Assembly: GCF_005889725.1 (NCBI RefSeq)
Contig: NZ_VCKX01000067.1
Span: 1 to 47,094 of the forward strand
DNA length: 47,094 nt
Source of the DNA: Nonomuraea zeae
Lineage (GTDB): Bacteria > Actinomycetota > Actinomycetes > Streptosporangiales > Streptosporangiaceae
Direction of reading: 5' to 3'
The notes under the pieces are model-generated. The model saw nothing but the letters and a program-made list of their open reading frames with translations, did no database searches and was not told where the DNA came from. Of the stretch, positions 24,355-32,917 are shown piece by piece. The position numbers and the translations under genes are program-made. Position 1 is the stretch's first letter. Every line of letters starts with the position of its first letter.

Positions 24355-25380
24355 TCACAGGTGCCGGGCCAGCCAGTCGAAGGCCCGCTCCTGCATGGGC
24401 ACGTCGAAGCTGTGCGGCACGTCGGCGAACACCGCCTCGTAGCCCTCGGGGGCCTCGCGGTAGTGCTCGCCGATCAGGTCGTGCGCCCGGCGCATGCCCG
24501 CCTCGGGGAACAGCTCGTCGCGCAGGGCGTACTGGACCATGAGCGGCTCGGGGGCGCGGGCGGCCACCAGGTCGGGCCAGTCGCCCAGGCGCGGCAGGCC
24601 GGGCGGGTAGAGCATCCAGGTGTGCCGGGGGACGTGCGTGCCGATCATCTCGCGGTAGGTGGAGACCATCGCGGCGATCACGACCGCGCGCATGGCCGGG
24701 TCGAACGCGCCCAGCAGCCCGGCCCGCAGGCCGCCGCCGGACAGCCCGGCGCACCCGACGGGGCCGACGTCCGGGCGCGAGCGCAGGTACGCCGCCGCCG
24801 CCAGGTCCTCCCCCGCGACCACGCCCGCGAACGACGTCCCGAGCGCCGCGCAGTGCTTGGCCACCACGTGCTCGTGCTCCCTGGCCGCCAGGTCGTAGCG
24901 GTCGGCCTCGCTGAGCGGCCCGTCGGCGGTCTCCAGCGGGAAGCGCCTGCTCCCCCAGACGAACACGTCGTGCGCCAGCACGGCGAAGCCACGGCGGGCC
25001 AGCTCGTTCGCGAACGCCCGCCCGCCGTAGATCGACTCGCGCAGCCGCAGCACCTCGGGCGACGGTCCTTCCGGGCCGTCGGCGATCTTCTCCTTGCCGG
25101 CCCACTTCATGCCGGCGTGGCAGTGCAGCGCCACCACCCCGGGCAGCGGCCCATCGGCGTCCCTGGGCCGCAGCAGGAAGGCGCGGGTGCGCGGCCCGAA
25201 CCCCACCGACCAGGACAGCTCCTCGCCGGCGAGGTCGCCGTCGGTCCACGTCCGCTCCACGCGGACGTCGCCGGCGGTCAGGTCGAGCACTCCCATGGCC
25301 TCGCGCGCCGCCACCCGCAGCCGGGGCCCCGCCCCGGCCTTGAGCTGCGCCTCCGCGACCGCGGCCAGCTCAGCGAACAC
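24355..25380 (-). CDS. Alpha/beta hydrolase, esterase-like
   Basis: A 341-residue hydrolase of the dienelactone-hydrolase/acetyl-xylan-esterase type. PGVVALHCHAG provides the oxyanion strand, GCAGLSGGGLRAG the nucleophile Ser, and VPHSFD near the C-terminus the catalytic His. No signal peptide is present, so it is cytosolic. The GTG start at 25380 lies inside the end of the oxidoreductase gene (11-base overlap), making it the last gene of the LacI-controlled minus-strand operon. A role in removing an ester from an imported sugar acid (methyl or acetyl ester, or lactone) fits the context but is inference. Confidence 0.75.
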   Translation of the reverse strand: MFAELAAVAEAQLKAGAGPRLRVAAREAMGVLDLTAGDVRVERTWTDGDLAGEELSWSVGFGPRTRAFLLRPRDADGPLPGVVALHCHAGMKWAGKEKIADGPEGPSPEVLRLRESIYGGRAFANELARRGFAVLAHDVFVWGSRRFPLETADGPLSEADRYDLAAREHEHVVAKHCAALGTSFAGVVAGEDLAAAAYLRSRPDVGPVGCAGLSGGGLRAGLLGAFDPAMRAVVIAAMVSTYREMIGTHVPRHTWMLYPPGLPRLGDWPDLVAARAPEPLMVQYALRDELFPEAGMRRAHDLIGEHYREAPEGYEAVFADVPHSFDVPMQERAFDWLARHL

Positions 25381-26650
25381 GCGTGCCGTCGTCCACCAGG
25401 TGCACGGGAACGCCCGTCGCGGCCGAGACGTTGGCCGCGTGGCCGGTCAGCACGCTGCGGATGCCGTCGCGGTAGCCGGCCTGCCGGGCCAGGGGGTCGT
25501 TGTCCGGGCCGCGGAAGACGTCGTTCAGCAGCAGGCGGTCCCCGCCGCCGTGCCCGCCGGCCCCCGACTCGATCGGCACCTCCTCCGGCTCGCTCCAGTG
25601 GCGGCGCACCAGCAGCCGCTCCCAGGAGCCGGTCGCGTGCTCCTTGGAGGCCGCGCTGGGGTCGATGGCGGCGTGCGGCGGCGTCCACTCGCGCTCGACC
25701 ACGTCCAGCTCCAGCCGCCCGGCCGTGCCGTTGAAGGCCACCCGGTAGCCCTCCCACGGGGCGTGGGCGTGCAGCGAGTACGTCAGAACCGCCCGGTTCG
25801 CGTAGCGCACCATGACGGACATGTTGTCGTCGATGTTGACGCCCTCGGCGAAGACGTCCTGGTCGCGGATGTAGCCGTCCTCGTGCTCGGCGTCCAGGTA
25901 GAGCCGCTTGAGCCGCTCGTCGGCGGCGATGTCCAGCAGGAACGGGTCCGTGCCCAGCCCCGGGGCGCCGTGGGCGCGCTCGGGACGGTCCGCCAGGCCG
26001 CGCTTCCTGGCGTTCTCGGCGCCGTAGAAACGCAGGTCGGTCTGGGCGAAGACGAGCTCGGGAGCCGAGCCGAGCCACCAGTTGACCAGGTCGAAGTGGT
26101 GGGTGGACTTGTGCACGAGCAGGCCGCCGGAGTTGGCCCGGTCGCGGTGCCAGCGGCGGAAGTAGTCGGCGCCGTGGATCGTGTCCAGCGTCCACTCGAA
26201 GTGCACCGAGGTGATCTCGCCGATGACGCCCTCCTGCAGCAGGCGGCGTACGGCGGAGTTGCGCGGCGAGTAGCGGTAGTTGAAGGTGACGATCAGCTTG
26301 CCGCTGCTGCGCTCGGCCGCCGCGGCGATGGCCGCGCAGCCGTCGGCGTCTACCGTGAGCGGCTTCTCCACGATGACGTCGAGTCCGGCGTCGAGCGCCG
26401 CGCACACGTATTTCGCGTGCGTGGCGTCGACGGTCGTGACGATGACCGCGTCGGCGAGCTCAAGCACTTTGCCGAACTCATCAGGTGCGAAACGCGGCAC
26501 CTCGTGACCGATCCGCTCGACGTAGTAGTCCATGCGGGTCCGGTTCGAGTCGCACAGGGCGACGATGGTGCCGGCGTCGCGCCACTCCCCGAGCAGCGCG
26601 TCGACGTACATCTGCGCGCGGTGCCCGAGCCCGACGAACGCGTACTTCAT
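25370..26650 (-). CDS. Gfo/Idh/MocA-family oxidoreductase
   Basis: A 426-residue NAD(P)-dependent sugar oxidoreductase. The N-terminus MKYAFVGLGHRAQMY is the Rossmann motif (GLGHRA), and VIVEKPLTVDADG is the family's EKP motif with the catalytic Lys. The C-terminal sheet domain includes NSGGLLVHKSTHHFDLVNWW, whose Lys and His residues fit the active site. GGAGAGAC precedes ATG 26650, 9 bases from the binding-protein gene. Typical reactions are oxidation, epimerisation or C3-redox steps on sugars, inositols or glycosides. It probably modifies the imported substrate before the divergent operon's enzymes act. Confidence 0.87.
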   Translation of the reverse strand: MKYAFVGLGHRAQMYVDALLGEWRDAGTIVALCDSNRTRMDYYVERIGHEVPRFAPDEFGKVLELADAVIVTTVDATHAKYVCAALDAGLDVIVEKPLTVDADGCAAIAAAAERSSGKLIVTFNYRYSPRNSAVRRLLQEGVIGEITSVHFEWTLDTIHGADYFRRWHRDRANSGGLLVHKSTHHFDLVNWWLGSAPELVFAQTDLRFYGAENARKRGLADRPERAHGAPGLGTDPFLLDIAADERLKRLYLDAEHEDGYIRDQDVFAEGVNIDDNMSVMVRYANRAVLTYSLHAHAPWEGYRVAFNGTAGRLELDVVEREWTPPHAAIDPSAASKEHATGSWERLLVRRHWSEPEEVPIESGAGGHGGGDRLLLNDVFRGPDNDPLARQAGYRDGIRSVLTGHAANVSAATGVPVHLVDDGTRVR

Positions 26651-26659
26651 GTCTCTCCT

Positions 26660-27943
26660 CTAGCCTGCGATGGAGGCGTTCGCCTCCGTGATGAACTTCT
26701 GTGCCGCGTCGTCGGGGGTCATCCGGGCGAACAGCACTTCCTCGGTGTAGCGCTTGAGGATGTCCTCCATGGCGCTGGCGCCCTTCGGCGGAGCGGCCGG
26801 CGGGTCGGACAGCTCGCTCTTGACCTCGTCGAGGAAGTCCAGCGTCTTCTTGTCCGCGTCGGGCAGCTTGTCCTTGACCGCCGCCAGCACCTTGGAGCTG
26901 GCCGGCAGGCCGCGGTCGCTGAGGATGATCCCGCCCGCCTCGGGGTCGTTGATCAGGTAGTCGATGAACTTGGCCGCCTCGGCCGCGTGCTCCGACTTCG
27001 ACGAGGCCGTGTAGAACATGGCCGGCTGCAGGAACATGCCGCCGCTGGTCGCGCCCGCCGTCTTCGGCATCCGCAGCAGGTCCATGTTCTGCCCCGACGC
27101 CTTCACGACCGCGCCGAGCTGGTTGCTCCACCACATGCCCATCGCGCCGGCGTTGGTGGCCAGCAGCGACTGGTCGATGGCGGACGCGCCGATCTCGGAG
27201 CTCTTCGCGGCGTCGGGCGAGCCCTTGGTCTTGACCAGGTTCTGCATGACCGCCCACCACTCCTTGATCGTCGCGGGGGTCAGGCCGAGCTTGTTGCCCT
27301 GATAGAAGGGCTCGCCCTTCTGCGCGGCGTAGATCTGGAGGTAGGCCGGGTTCCAGCTCAGCTGGGTGCCGGTGACCTTGCCGCCGCTCTTGGCGGAGAT
27401 CTTGGAGGCCAGGTCGACGTACTCCTCCCAGGTCCACTTGGTGTCGTCGGGCAGCTTCTGCCCGTTGCTCTCCACCAGGGCCGGGTTGACGACCAGGGAG
27501 AAGGCGTTGACGCCGGTGGGGATGGCGAACTGCTTGCCGTCGATGGCGCCGGTGGACAGCACCTTGCCGTCGATGTCGGCGGTGTTGACCTTGCTGGCCA
27601 GGTCGGCGAGCGTGCCGCGGTCGGCGTACTCGCGCAGGCCGCGGATCTCCAGGGTGATGACGTCGGGGGCGTCGCTGCCGGCCACCTTCGTGGACAGCGT
27701 CTCGTAGTAGCTGGCGAAGTCGGAGAACTCGCCCTCGACGTCGATGGTCGGGTTCTTCGCCTCGAACTTCTTGATGACCTCCTCGGTCATCTTCTGCCGG
27801 GCGTCGCTACCCCAGTAGGAGAAGCGCAGCTTGACCTTGCCGTCGGCGCTCTCTCCGCCGCTGCCGCTGCCGCAGGCCGCGGTGACCGCCAGCACAGCGG
27901 TGGCGAGCAAGGCCGCCGACCACATCTTCTTGCCAGAGCTCAC
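26660..27943 (-). CDS. Sugar ABC transporter solute-binding lipoprotein
   Basis: A 427-residue family-1 binding protein. The signal ends VTAAC with lipidated Cys24, and KLRFSYWGSDARQKMTEEVI begins the first lobe. The GTG start at 27943 has a full AGGAGGT 5 bases upstream. It follows the two permease genes in a LacI-controlled operon that lacks an ATPase; actinobacterial sugar importers of this type commonly share a single MsiK-type ATPase encoded elsewhere. The ligand is unknown; the enzymes nearby argue for a uronic acid, uronate oligomer or glycoside. Confidence 0.87.
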   Translation of the reverse strand: MSSGKKMWSAALLATAVLAVTAACGSGSGGESADGKVKLRFSYWGSDARQKMTEEVIKKFEAKNPTIDVEGEFSDFASYYETLSTKVAGSDAPDVITLEIRGLREYADRGTLADLASKVNTADIDGKVLSTGAIDGKQFAIPTGVNAFSLVVNPALVESNGQKLPDDTKWTWEEYVDLASKISAKSGGKVTGTQLSWNPAYLQIYAAQKGEPFYQGNKLGLTPATIKEWWAVMQNLVKTKGSPDAAKSSEIGASAIDQSLLATNAGAMGMWWSNQLGAVVKASGQNMDLLRMPKTAGATSGGMFLQPAMFYTASSKSEHAAEAAKFIDYLINDPEAGGIILSDRGLPASSKVLAAVKDKLPDADKKTLDFLDEVKSELSDPPAAPPKGASAMEDILKRYTEEVLFARMTPDDAAQKFITEANASIAG

Positions 27944-27988
27944 GGCTCTACCTCCTAGGGGGTGTTCTTCTGTTGGGGGGTGGAGGAA

Positions 27989-28855
27989 CTACTTCAAGCC
28001 CGTGGTGGCGACACCACGGATCAGGTATTTCTGGCCGGCCAGGAAGAACCCGAAGATGGGACCGAGCGCGATGATCGACATCGCGAACATCGGGCCCCAC
28101 GACGAGTCACTGCTGGCGTCCAAGAATGTGCGCAAGGCTACCGGTACGGTGAAATTGTCGGGGTTGTTGAGATAAAGGAGCTGGCTGAGGAAGTCGTTCC
28201 AGGTCCAGATGAACGTGAAGATCGCCGTCGTCGCCAGCGCGGGCAGGCAGAGCGGCATGACCACCCTGATGAAGATGCGCCAGTAACCCGCGCCGTCGAT
28301 CTCGGCCGCCTCGTCCAGCTCGCGCGGCAGCGTGCGGATGAACTGCACCATGAGGAAGATGAAGAACGCGTCGGTGGCCAGGACCTTCGGCATCACCAGC
28401 GGCCAGATCGTGTTGATCAGGTCCAGCTTCGAGAACATGATGTACTGCGGCACGATCGTCACGTGGTGGGGCAGCATGATCGTGCCCAGCATGAGCGCGA
28501 ACCAGAGCTTCTTCAGCGGGAAGTTCAGCCGGGCGAAGGCGTAGGCGGCCAGCGAGCAGGCCACCAGGTTCGCCACCACGGACAGGCCGGTGACCACCGC
28601 GGAGTTCCACAGGTAGTAGCCGAAGGGATGCTTCAGCGCGTTCCAGCCGTCGGTGTAGTTCTCGAACGTGATCTCGCTCGGCCACAGGCCGGACTGCCGG
28701 AAGATGAGCTCCTCCGGCTTGAGCGAGCTGGAGATCATCCAGAGCAGCGGATAGAGCATGACCAGGCCGAAGCCGATCAGCAGCACATGCTTGACCACCG
28801 GCCCGCCCTTGAGGGGGCGGAACAGGACGGGGATCGGCCTACTTCGTGTCGCCAT
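27989..28855 (-). CDS. Sugar ABC transporter permease (MalG type)
   Basis: A 288-residue permease with six spans, starting HVLLIGFGLVMLYPLLWMIS. The EAA motif reads ELDEAAEIDGAGYWRIFIRVVMPL. It overlaps the MalF-type permease gene by 17 bases. It forms the membrane channel with that protein and serves the binding lipoprotein encoded 45 bases downstream. Confidence 0.87.
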   Translation of the reverse strand: MATRSRPIPVLFRPLKGGPVVKHVLLIGFGLVMLYPLLWMISSSLKPEELIFRQSGLWPSEITFENYTDGWNALKHPFGYYLWNSAVVTGLSVVANLVACSLAAYAFARLNFPLKKLWFALMLGTIMLPHHVTIVPQYIMFSKLDLINTIWPLVMPKVLATDAFFIFLMVQFIRTLPRELDEAAEIDGAGYWRIFIRVVMPLCLPALATTAIFTFIWTWNDFLSQLLYLNNPDNFTVPVALRTFLDASSDSSWGPMFAMSIIALGPIFGFFLAGQKYLIRGVATTGLK

Positions 28856-29810
28856 AGAAGACCCAATACTTGGAAGCGAGGAAGTTCACCCCGGTCAACC
28901 CGGCGATGATCAGCAACAGGACCCAGGCCATCGCTGCCGCGTAGCCCATGTCGTAGCTCTTGAACCCCTTCAGGTAGAGGTAGAGCGTGTAGAAGAGAGT
29001 GGAGTCGGCGGGACCGCCGCTGCCACTGCTCACGATGAACGACTGCGTGAACGACTGGAACGACTTGATGATCTCCAGCACCAGGTTGAAGAAGATGATC
29101 GGCGTCAGCAGCGGCAGCGTGATCGACTTGAACTGGCGCAGCGCCCCGGCGCCGTCCACCGCGGCAGCCTCGTAATAGCTGCTGGGGATCTGACGGAGCC
29201 CGGCCAGGAAGATGATCATGGGTGCGCCGAACGTCCACACGTGCAGCAGGATCAGCGTGCCCAGCGCGTAGTCCGGGTCGCCCACCCAGCCCGGCCCCTG
29301 GATGCCGACGACCGACAGGATCGCGTTGACCAGGCCCTCGGCGCCGAAGACCTTGCGCCAGAGGATCGCGATCGCGACGCTGCCGCCGAGCAGCGAGGGC
29401 AGGTAGAAGATCGAGCGGTAGAACGACAGGCCGCGCAGCCCCCGGTCGAGCACCAGAGCCAGCCCGAGAGCGAAGGCCAGCTGCAGCGGGACCGAGACGA
29501 CCACGTAGATCGTGGTCACCTTCAACGAGTTGATGAACCGCGAGTCCTCGGTGAACATCTTGACGTAGTTGTCGAAGCCGACCCACTTGGCCTCCTCCAG
29601 GAGGCTGTAGTCGGTGAACGACAGGTACAGAGAGGCGAGGATCGGGCCGATCGTGATGACGAGCAGGCCCGCGAACCAGGGCGCCAGAAAGAGATAGGCG
29701 GCCCGCGCCTCGCGGCGGGAACGCTTGGTGGAGCGGTGGCCGCCGTGTGCGGGTTCGGTCACCGCGCCTCGGGGCTTCACCGCCACCGAGTCAGCCATGA
29801 CGGAACTCAT
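28839..29810 (-). CDS. Sugar ABC transporter permease (MalF type)
   Basis: A 323-residue permease: a basic N-terminal tail (KRSRREARAAYLFLAPW), then six spans with the EAA motif SSYYEAAAVDGAGALRQFKSITLP. It is the first gene of the minus-strand operon. The start could be ATG 29810 or ATG 29798; neither has a strong ribosome site, and GGAAGG lies rather far upstream of the first. LacI-type operators and a matching promoter lie directly upstream. Confidence 0.85.
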   Translation of the reverse strand: MSSVMADSVAVKPRGAVTEPAHGGHRSTKRSRREARAAYLFLAPWFAGLLVITIGPILASLYLSFTDYSLLEEAKWVGFDNYVKMFTEDSRFINSLKVTTIYVVVSVPLQLAFALGLALVLDRGLRGLSFYRSIFYLPSLLGGSVAIAILWRKVFGAEGLVNAILSVVGIQGPGWVGDPDYALGTLILLHVWTFGAPMIIFLAGLRQIPSSYYEAAAVDGAGALRQFKSITLPLLTPIIFFNLVLEIIKSFQSFTQSFIVSSGSGGPADSTLFYTLYLYLKGFKSYDMGYAAAMAWVLLLIIAGLTGVNFLASKYWVFYGDTK

Positions 29811-29844
29811 TCGTCATCACGGACCTTCCGGCGAGATGTGAATG

Positions 29845-29893
29845 GATAGCGCTTTCCTATAGCTGGCGGGAAAGTTACGTCAACCCTTTGCAG
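29845..29893 (-). promoter_or_regulatory. Promoter and two operators of the sugar-import operon
   Basis: On the minus strand, TTGACG (29883-29878), 16 bases, TATAGG (29861-29856). The -35 box is overlapped by TCAACCCTTTGCAG (29880-29893). The predicted start site falls in GATAGCGCTTTC (29845-29856), one mismatch from the palindrome GAAAGCGCTTTC seen at LacI-family operators. Repressor at either place would block the promoter. Confidence 0.6.
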
Positions 29894-29906
29894 GCGTTAC
29901 ATAGCC

Positions 29907-29926
29907 GTTACCGATATATCGGTGAC
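29907..29926. promoter_or_regulatory. 20-bp near-perfect palindrome, unassigned operator
   Basis: GTTACCGATATATCGGTGAC has 9 of 10 symmetric pairs and does not resemble the LacI sites around it. It lies just upstream of the import promoter's -35 box, a good position for an activator. Confidence 0.45.
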
Positions 29927-29989
29927 GCGTTTCCCCAGGTAGCAAGCGTGACCGCCCGATAAGTCAGACGAATTTTTCTTCTGTTTAGT

Positions 29990-30003
29990 ACAACCGTTTG
30001 CAG
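29990..30003. promoter_or_regulatory. LacI-type operator
   Basis: ACAACCGTTTGCAG, centred on CCGT between CAA and TTGCA arms, in the gap between the lacI stop and the import promoter. It belongs to the same set as the sites at 29880, 30982 and 31123. Confidence 0.55.
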
Positions 30004-30011
30004 CGATGCGG

Positions 30012-30965
30012 TTACGGTGGCGGAGCTGTGGAGTCCCTGACCACCAGCCGGGTCTCCAACGAGGTGGTGGCCATCACCTCCTGGATGAGCAGATCGACCG
30101 CCAGCCGCCCGGCGGCGGCGGTGGGCATGGCGACCGTGGTGAGCTTGGGGCGGTTCAGCCGTCCGGAAACGATATCGTCGATCCCCACGACGCTGATGTC
30201 CGCCGGCACGCTCAGCCCCAGGTCCCCGAGGCCCTCGATCAGCCCGATCGCCACCAGGTCGTTGTAGGCCAGCACGCCGGTCACGCCGGAGTCGCGCACC
30301 CTGGCCGCCGCCGCGAACCCGCCGCGCTCGGTGGGCGCGTTGGGGCCGACGACGACGAGCTCGACGCCCGCCACCTCTTCGGCGGCCGTACGGATCTCGG
30401 CGCTCGTCCACGACCCGGCCGGCCCGGACACGAGCCCCACGCGGCGGTGCCCGAGCCCGGCGAGATGCTCAACCGCCAGCTTCGCCCCGTGACCGACGTC
30501 CATGAGCACCGTGGCAGCGCCGCGCAACCGCCGGTTGATCACCACGAACGGCACCCGCTCCGCCAGCCGTTCGAGTGCTTTGTTGGAGGAGCGCGGGCTG
30601 CACAGCACCACGCCGTCCACCTGTTTGGAGAAGGCCTGCACCAGCTCCTCCTCCGCGGCCGGCTCCTCGTCGGTGTCGGCCACGAACAGGTGGTAGTCGC
30701 GCTGCCTGGCGGCCGCGTGGGCGGCCTTGATCAGCGGCGGGAAGAACGGGTTGGCGATGTCCGCCACGATCAGCCCGAGGTTGTGGGTCCGCCCGGTCGT
30801 GAGGGCCCGCGCCGCCCGGTTGGGGCGGTAACCGAGCTCCTCTGCCACTGTCAGAACCCTCGTGCGGGTGGCGGCGTTCACCATGTGCGGAGCGGAGAAC
30901 GTCCGCGACACGGTCGACACATGCACGCCGGAGGCCCGGGCCACATCACGAATCGTCACTGTCAC
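30012..30965 (-). CDS. LacI-family transcription regulator
   Basis: A 317-residue regulator with the N-terminal LacI helix-turn-helix TIRDVARASGVHVSTVSRTF, hinge helix region RPNRAARALTTGRTHNLGLI, and a periplasmic-binding-like effector domain ending in the family's VGIDDIVSGRLNRPKLTTV. I chose GTG 30965 (TTAGGGTGGG upstream); GTG 30959 is nearly equivalent, and an ATG at 31031 would add 22 residues ahead of the DNA-binding domain. It sits between two divergent operons with matching operators on both sides and near its own promoter. It is most likely a repressor released by a sugar acid or oligosaccharide. Confidence 0.9.
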   Translation of the reverse strand: MTVTIRDVARASGVHVSTVSRTFSAPHMVNAATRTRVLTVAEELGYRPNRAARALTTGRTHNLGLIVADIANPFFPPLIKAAHAAARQRDYHLFVADTDEEPAAEEELVQAFSKQVDGVVLCSPRSSNKALERLAERVPFVVINRRLRGAATVLMDVGHGAKLAVEHLAGLGHRRVGLVSGPAGSWTSAEIRTAAEEVAGVELVVVGPNAPTERGGFAAAARVRDSGVTGVLAYNDLVAIGLIEGLGDLGLSVPADISVVGIDDIVSGRLNRPKLTTVAMPTAAAGRLAVDLLIQEVMATTSLETRLVVRDSTAPPP

Positions 30966-30981
30966 AGTCGCCCACCCTAAC

Positions 30982-31023
30982 GCAACCGCTTGCAGACACC
31001 CTGAGTACGCTGAAAGCGCTTGC
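30982..31023. promoter_or_regulatory. Two LacI-type operators upstream of lacI
   Basis: GCAACCGCTTGCAG (30982-30995; arms GCAA/TTGC) and GAAAGCGCTTGC (31012-31023). They repeat the two operator types found at the import promoter and suggest autoregulation. Confidence 0.55.
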
Positions 31024-31122
31024 CGAACCATCCTAACCCCCGGACTGCCGGGAAGCCCCAGCTAGAAGGCCGGTACAGAAATCCCCTCTTGACGCCCCGC
31101 CCCTCCGGACACAAAGGTTTAG

Positions 31123-31137
31123 TGCAACTGTTTGCAG
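31123..31137. promoter_or_regulatory. LacI-type operator of the catabolic operon
   Basis: TGCAACTGTTTGCAG with perfect TGCAA/TTGCA arms, 20 bases before the GTG at 31158. A repressor here would block the plus-strand operon. Confidence 0.65.
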
Positions 31138-31157
31138 TCTTGAAGGAGCCCCTCACG

Positions 31158-32048
31158 GTGAGCAGAGTCCTCGTCACCGGAAGCGCCGGACGCCTCGGCC
31201 GCAGCGTGGTCAGCACGCTCGCGGCGGCCGGGCACGAGGTCATCGGCGTCGACCGCGTCCCAGGCACGCCGCCCGAGGCCGCGGTCGCCTTACCGGCCGA
31301 CCTCACGGACACGGGCGAGGCTTTCGAGGTGATCGCCAGGTTCCGGCCGGAATCGGTGATCCACCTGGCCGCGATCGCGACCCCGTTCAGCTTCCCGGAA
31401 TCGGTGATCTACAAGGTCAACACCCAGCTCGCGTTCAACGTCTGCGAGGCGTCGGTGGCCTTCGGCGTGCCGGGCGTGGTGGTGGCCAGCAGCCCCACTG
31501 TGATCGGGTACGGCGCGCCCGGCGGGTGGGCGCCCGCCTATCTGCCGATCGACGAGGAGCACCCGGTCCGCCCCTGGAACGCCTACAACCTGTCCAAGGT
31601 CGTGGCCGAGCAGACCATGAAGGCGTTCGCCGTGGCCGGGACGACGAAGCTGGCCGCCGTCCGGCCGTGCTTCGTCATTCCGCCCGAGGAGTGGGCGGGC
31701 GCGCCCACCCAGTCGGGCCACACCGTGCGCGAGCGGCTGGACCGGCCCGAGCTGGGCGGGGTGTCGCTGTTCAACTACATCGACGCCCGCGACGCGGCCG
31801 ACATGATCGCCGTGTTGAGCGAGGCGCTGCCCGAGCTGCCGAACGGCGAGGTGTTCTTCGCCGGGGCGGCGGACGCGCTGGCCAGGAAGCCGCTCGCCGA
31901 CCTGCTGCCCCAGGTCATCCCGGGCACCGAGCCCTTCGCGGCCGGGCTGACCGGCACCACCCCCGCCTTCTCGACCACCAAGGCAGAGCGCCTGCTCGGC
32001 TGGCAGCCCAAGCGGAGCTGGCGCGACGAACTCAAGGAAGCTTCATGA
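31158..32048 (+). CDS. NAD-dependent epimerase/dehydrogenase, uronate-dehydrogenase-like
   Basis: A 296-residue extended SDR. The nucleotide motif TGSAGRLG is at residues 7-14, and the catalytic Tyr143 and Lys147 are in YNLSK, with VVASSPTVIGYG supplying the Ser. The overall layout and partners recall uronate dehydrogenase, which oxidises glucuronate or galacturonate to the aldarolactone, but sugar-nucleotide epimerases share these motifs. GTG 31158 follows GAAGGAG at 9 bases. It is the first gene of a four-gene operon whose other members handle aldarate-type compounds. That context is the main reason for the uronate reading. Confidence 0.72.
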   Translation: MSRVLVTGSAGRLGRSVVSTLAAAGHEVIGVDRVPGTPPEAAVALPADLTDTGEAFEVIARFRPESVIHLAAIATPFSFPESVIYKVNTQLAFNVCEASVAFGVPGVVVASSPTVIGYGAPGGWAPAYLPIDEEHPVRPWNAYNLSKVVAEQTMKAFAVAGTTKLAAVRPCFVIPPEEWAGAPTQSGHTVRERLDRPELGGVSLFNYIDARDAADMIAVLSEALPELPNGEVFFAGAADALARKPLADLLPQVIPGTEPFAAGLTGTTPAFSTTKAERLLGWQPKRSWRDELKEAS

Positions 32049-32917
32049 ATCTCAGCGGTGTGCTGTTCTTCCCCGTGACCCCCTTCGGCGCCGACGGCAC
32101 GCTCGCCGAAGAGGTGCTGGCCGAGCACATCAGGCAGGGCATGGAGCATGGTCCGGGCGGCGTGTTCGTGGCCTGCGGCACCGGCGAGTTCTCCGCGCTG
32201 TCCGAGGCCGAGCACGCCCGCGCCGTGCGGGTGGCGGCCGAGGTCGTGGCCGGGCGGGTGCCGGTGTTCGCGGGCGCGGGCGGACCGATCGGCACGGCGC
32301 TGAACCAGGCCAGGGCCGCGCGGGAGGCCGGCACTGACGGGCTGCTGCTCATGCCTCCCTACCTGGCGCAGGGTCCGGCGCACGGCTTCGCCGCCTACGT
32401 GGCGGCGGTGGCGGCCGAGCTGCCGGTGATCGTCTACCAGCGCGGCGCGGTGGTGCTCGAACCGGAGGCCGTGGTCGAGCTGGCCGGGCTCCCCGGGGTG
32501 ATCGGGCTCAAGGACGGCCTGGGCGACATCGACCGGATGCAGCGGACCGTGCTGGCAGTGCGCGAGGTCTATCCGGACTTCCTGTTCTTCAACGGGCTGC
32601 CGACGGCCGAGCTGACCATGCCCGCCTACCGGGGCATCGGCGTGGAGCTCTACTCCAGCGCGGTGTTCGCCTTCGCGCCGGAGATCGCGCTGGCCTACCT
32701 GAAGGGCGACGAGCGGCTGCTCACCGAGTTCTACGCCCCGCTCGTACGGCTGCGCGGCAAGGTCCCCGGCTACCCCGTCTCCCTGGTCAAGGCCGGGGTC
32801 CGGCTGCGCGGCCTGGACGTGGGCACCGTCCGCCCGCCGCTGGTGGAGGTCACCGGCGAGCACCTGGAAGAGCTGGAGGCGCTGATCAAGACCGGTCTCG
32901 GGCTGGCCGCGTCATGA
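32045..32917 (+). CDS. kdgD: 5-dehydro-4-deoxyglucarate dehydratase (KdgD-like)
   Basis: A 290-residue member of the dihydrodipicolinate-synthase/NAL aldolase family. The Schiff-base Lys156 sits in IGLKDGLGD and Tyr131 in VIVYQRG; GTGEF in place of the DapA motif, and FNGLPTAE with YSSAVF, fit the KdgD branch. KdgD dehydrates and decarboxylates 5-dehydro-4-deoxyglucarate to 2-oxoglutarate semialdehyde. The start overlaps the previous stop (ATGA) and its own stop overlaps the next start in the same way. Other sugar-acid aldolases in this family are possible, so the exact substrate is moderately certain. Confidence 0.8.
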   Translation: MNLSGVLFFPVTPFGADGTLAEEVLAEHIRQGMEHGPGGVFVACGTGEFSALSEAEHARAVRVAAEVVAGRVPVFAGAGGPIGTALNQARAAREAGTDGLLLMPPYLAQGPAHGFAAYVAAVAAELPVIVYQRGAVVLEPEAVVELAGLPGVIGLKDGLGDIDRMQRTVLAVREVYPDFLFFNGLPTAELTMPAYRGIGVELYSSAVFAFAPEIALAYLKGDERLLTEFYAPLVRLRGKVPGYPVSLVKAGVRLRGLDVGTVRPPLVEVTGEHLEELEALIKTGLGLAAS

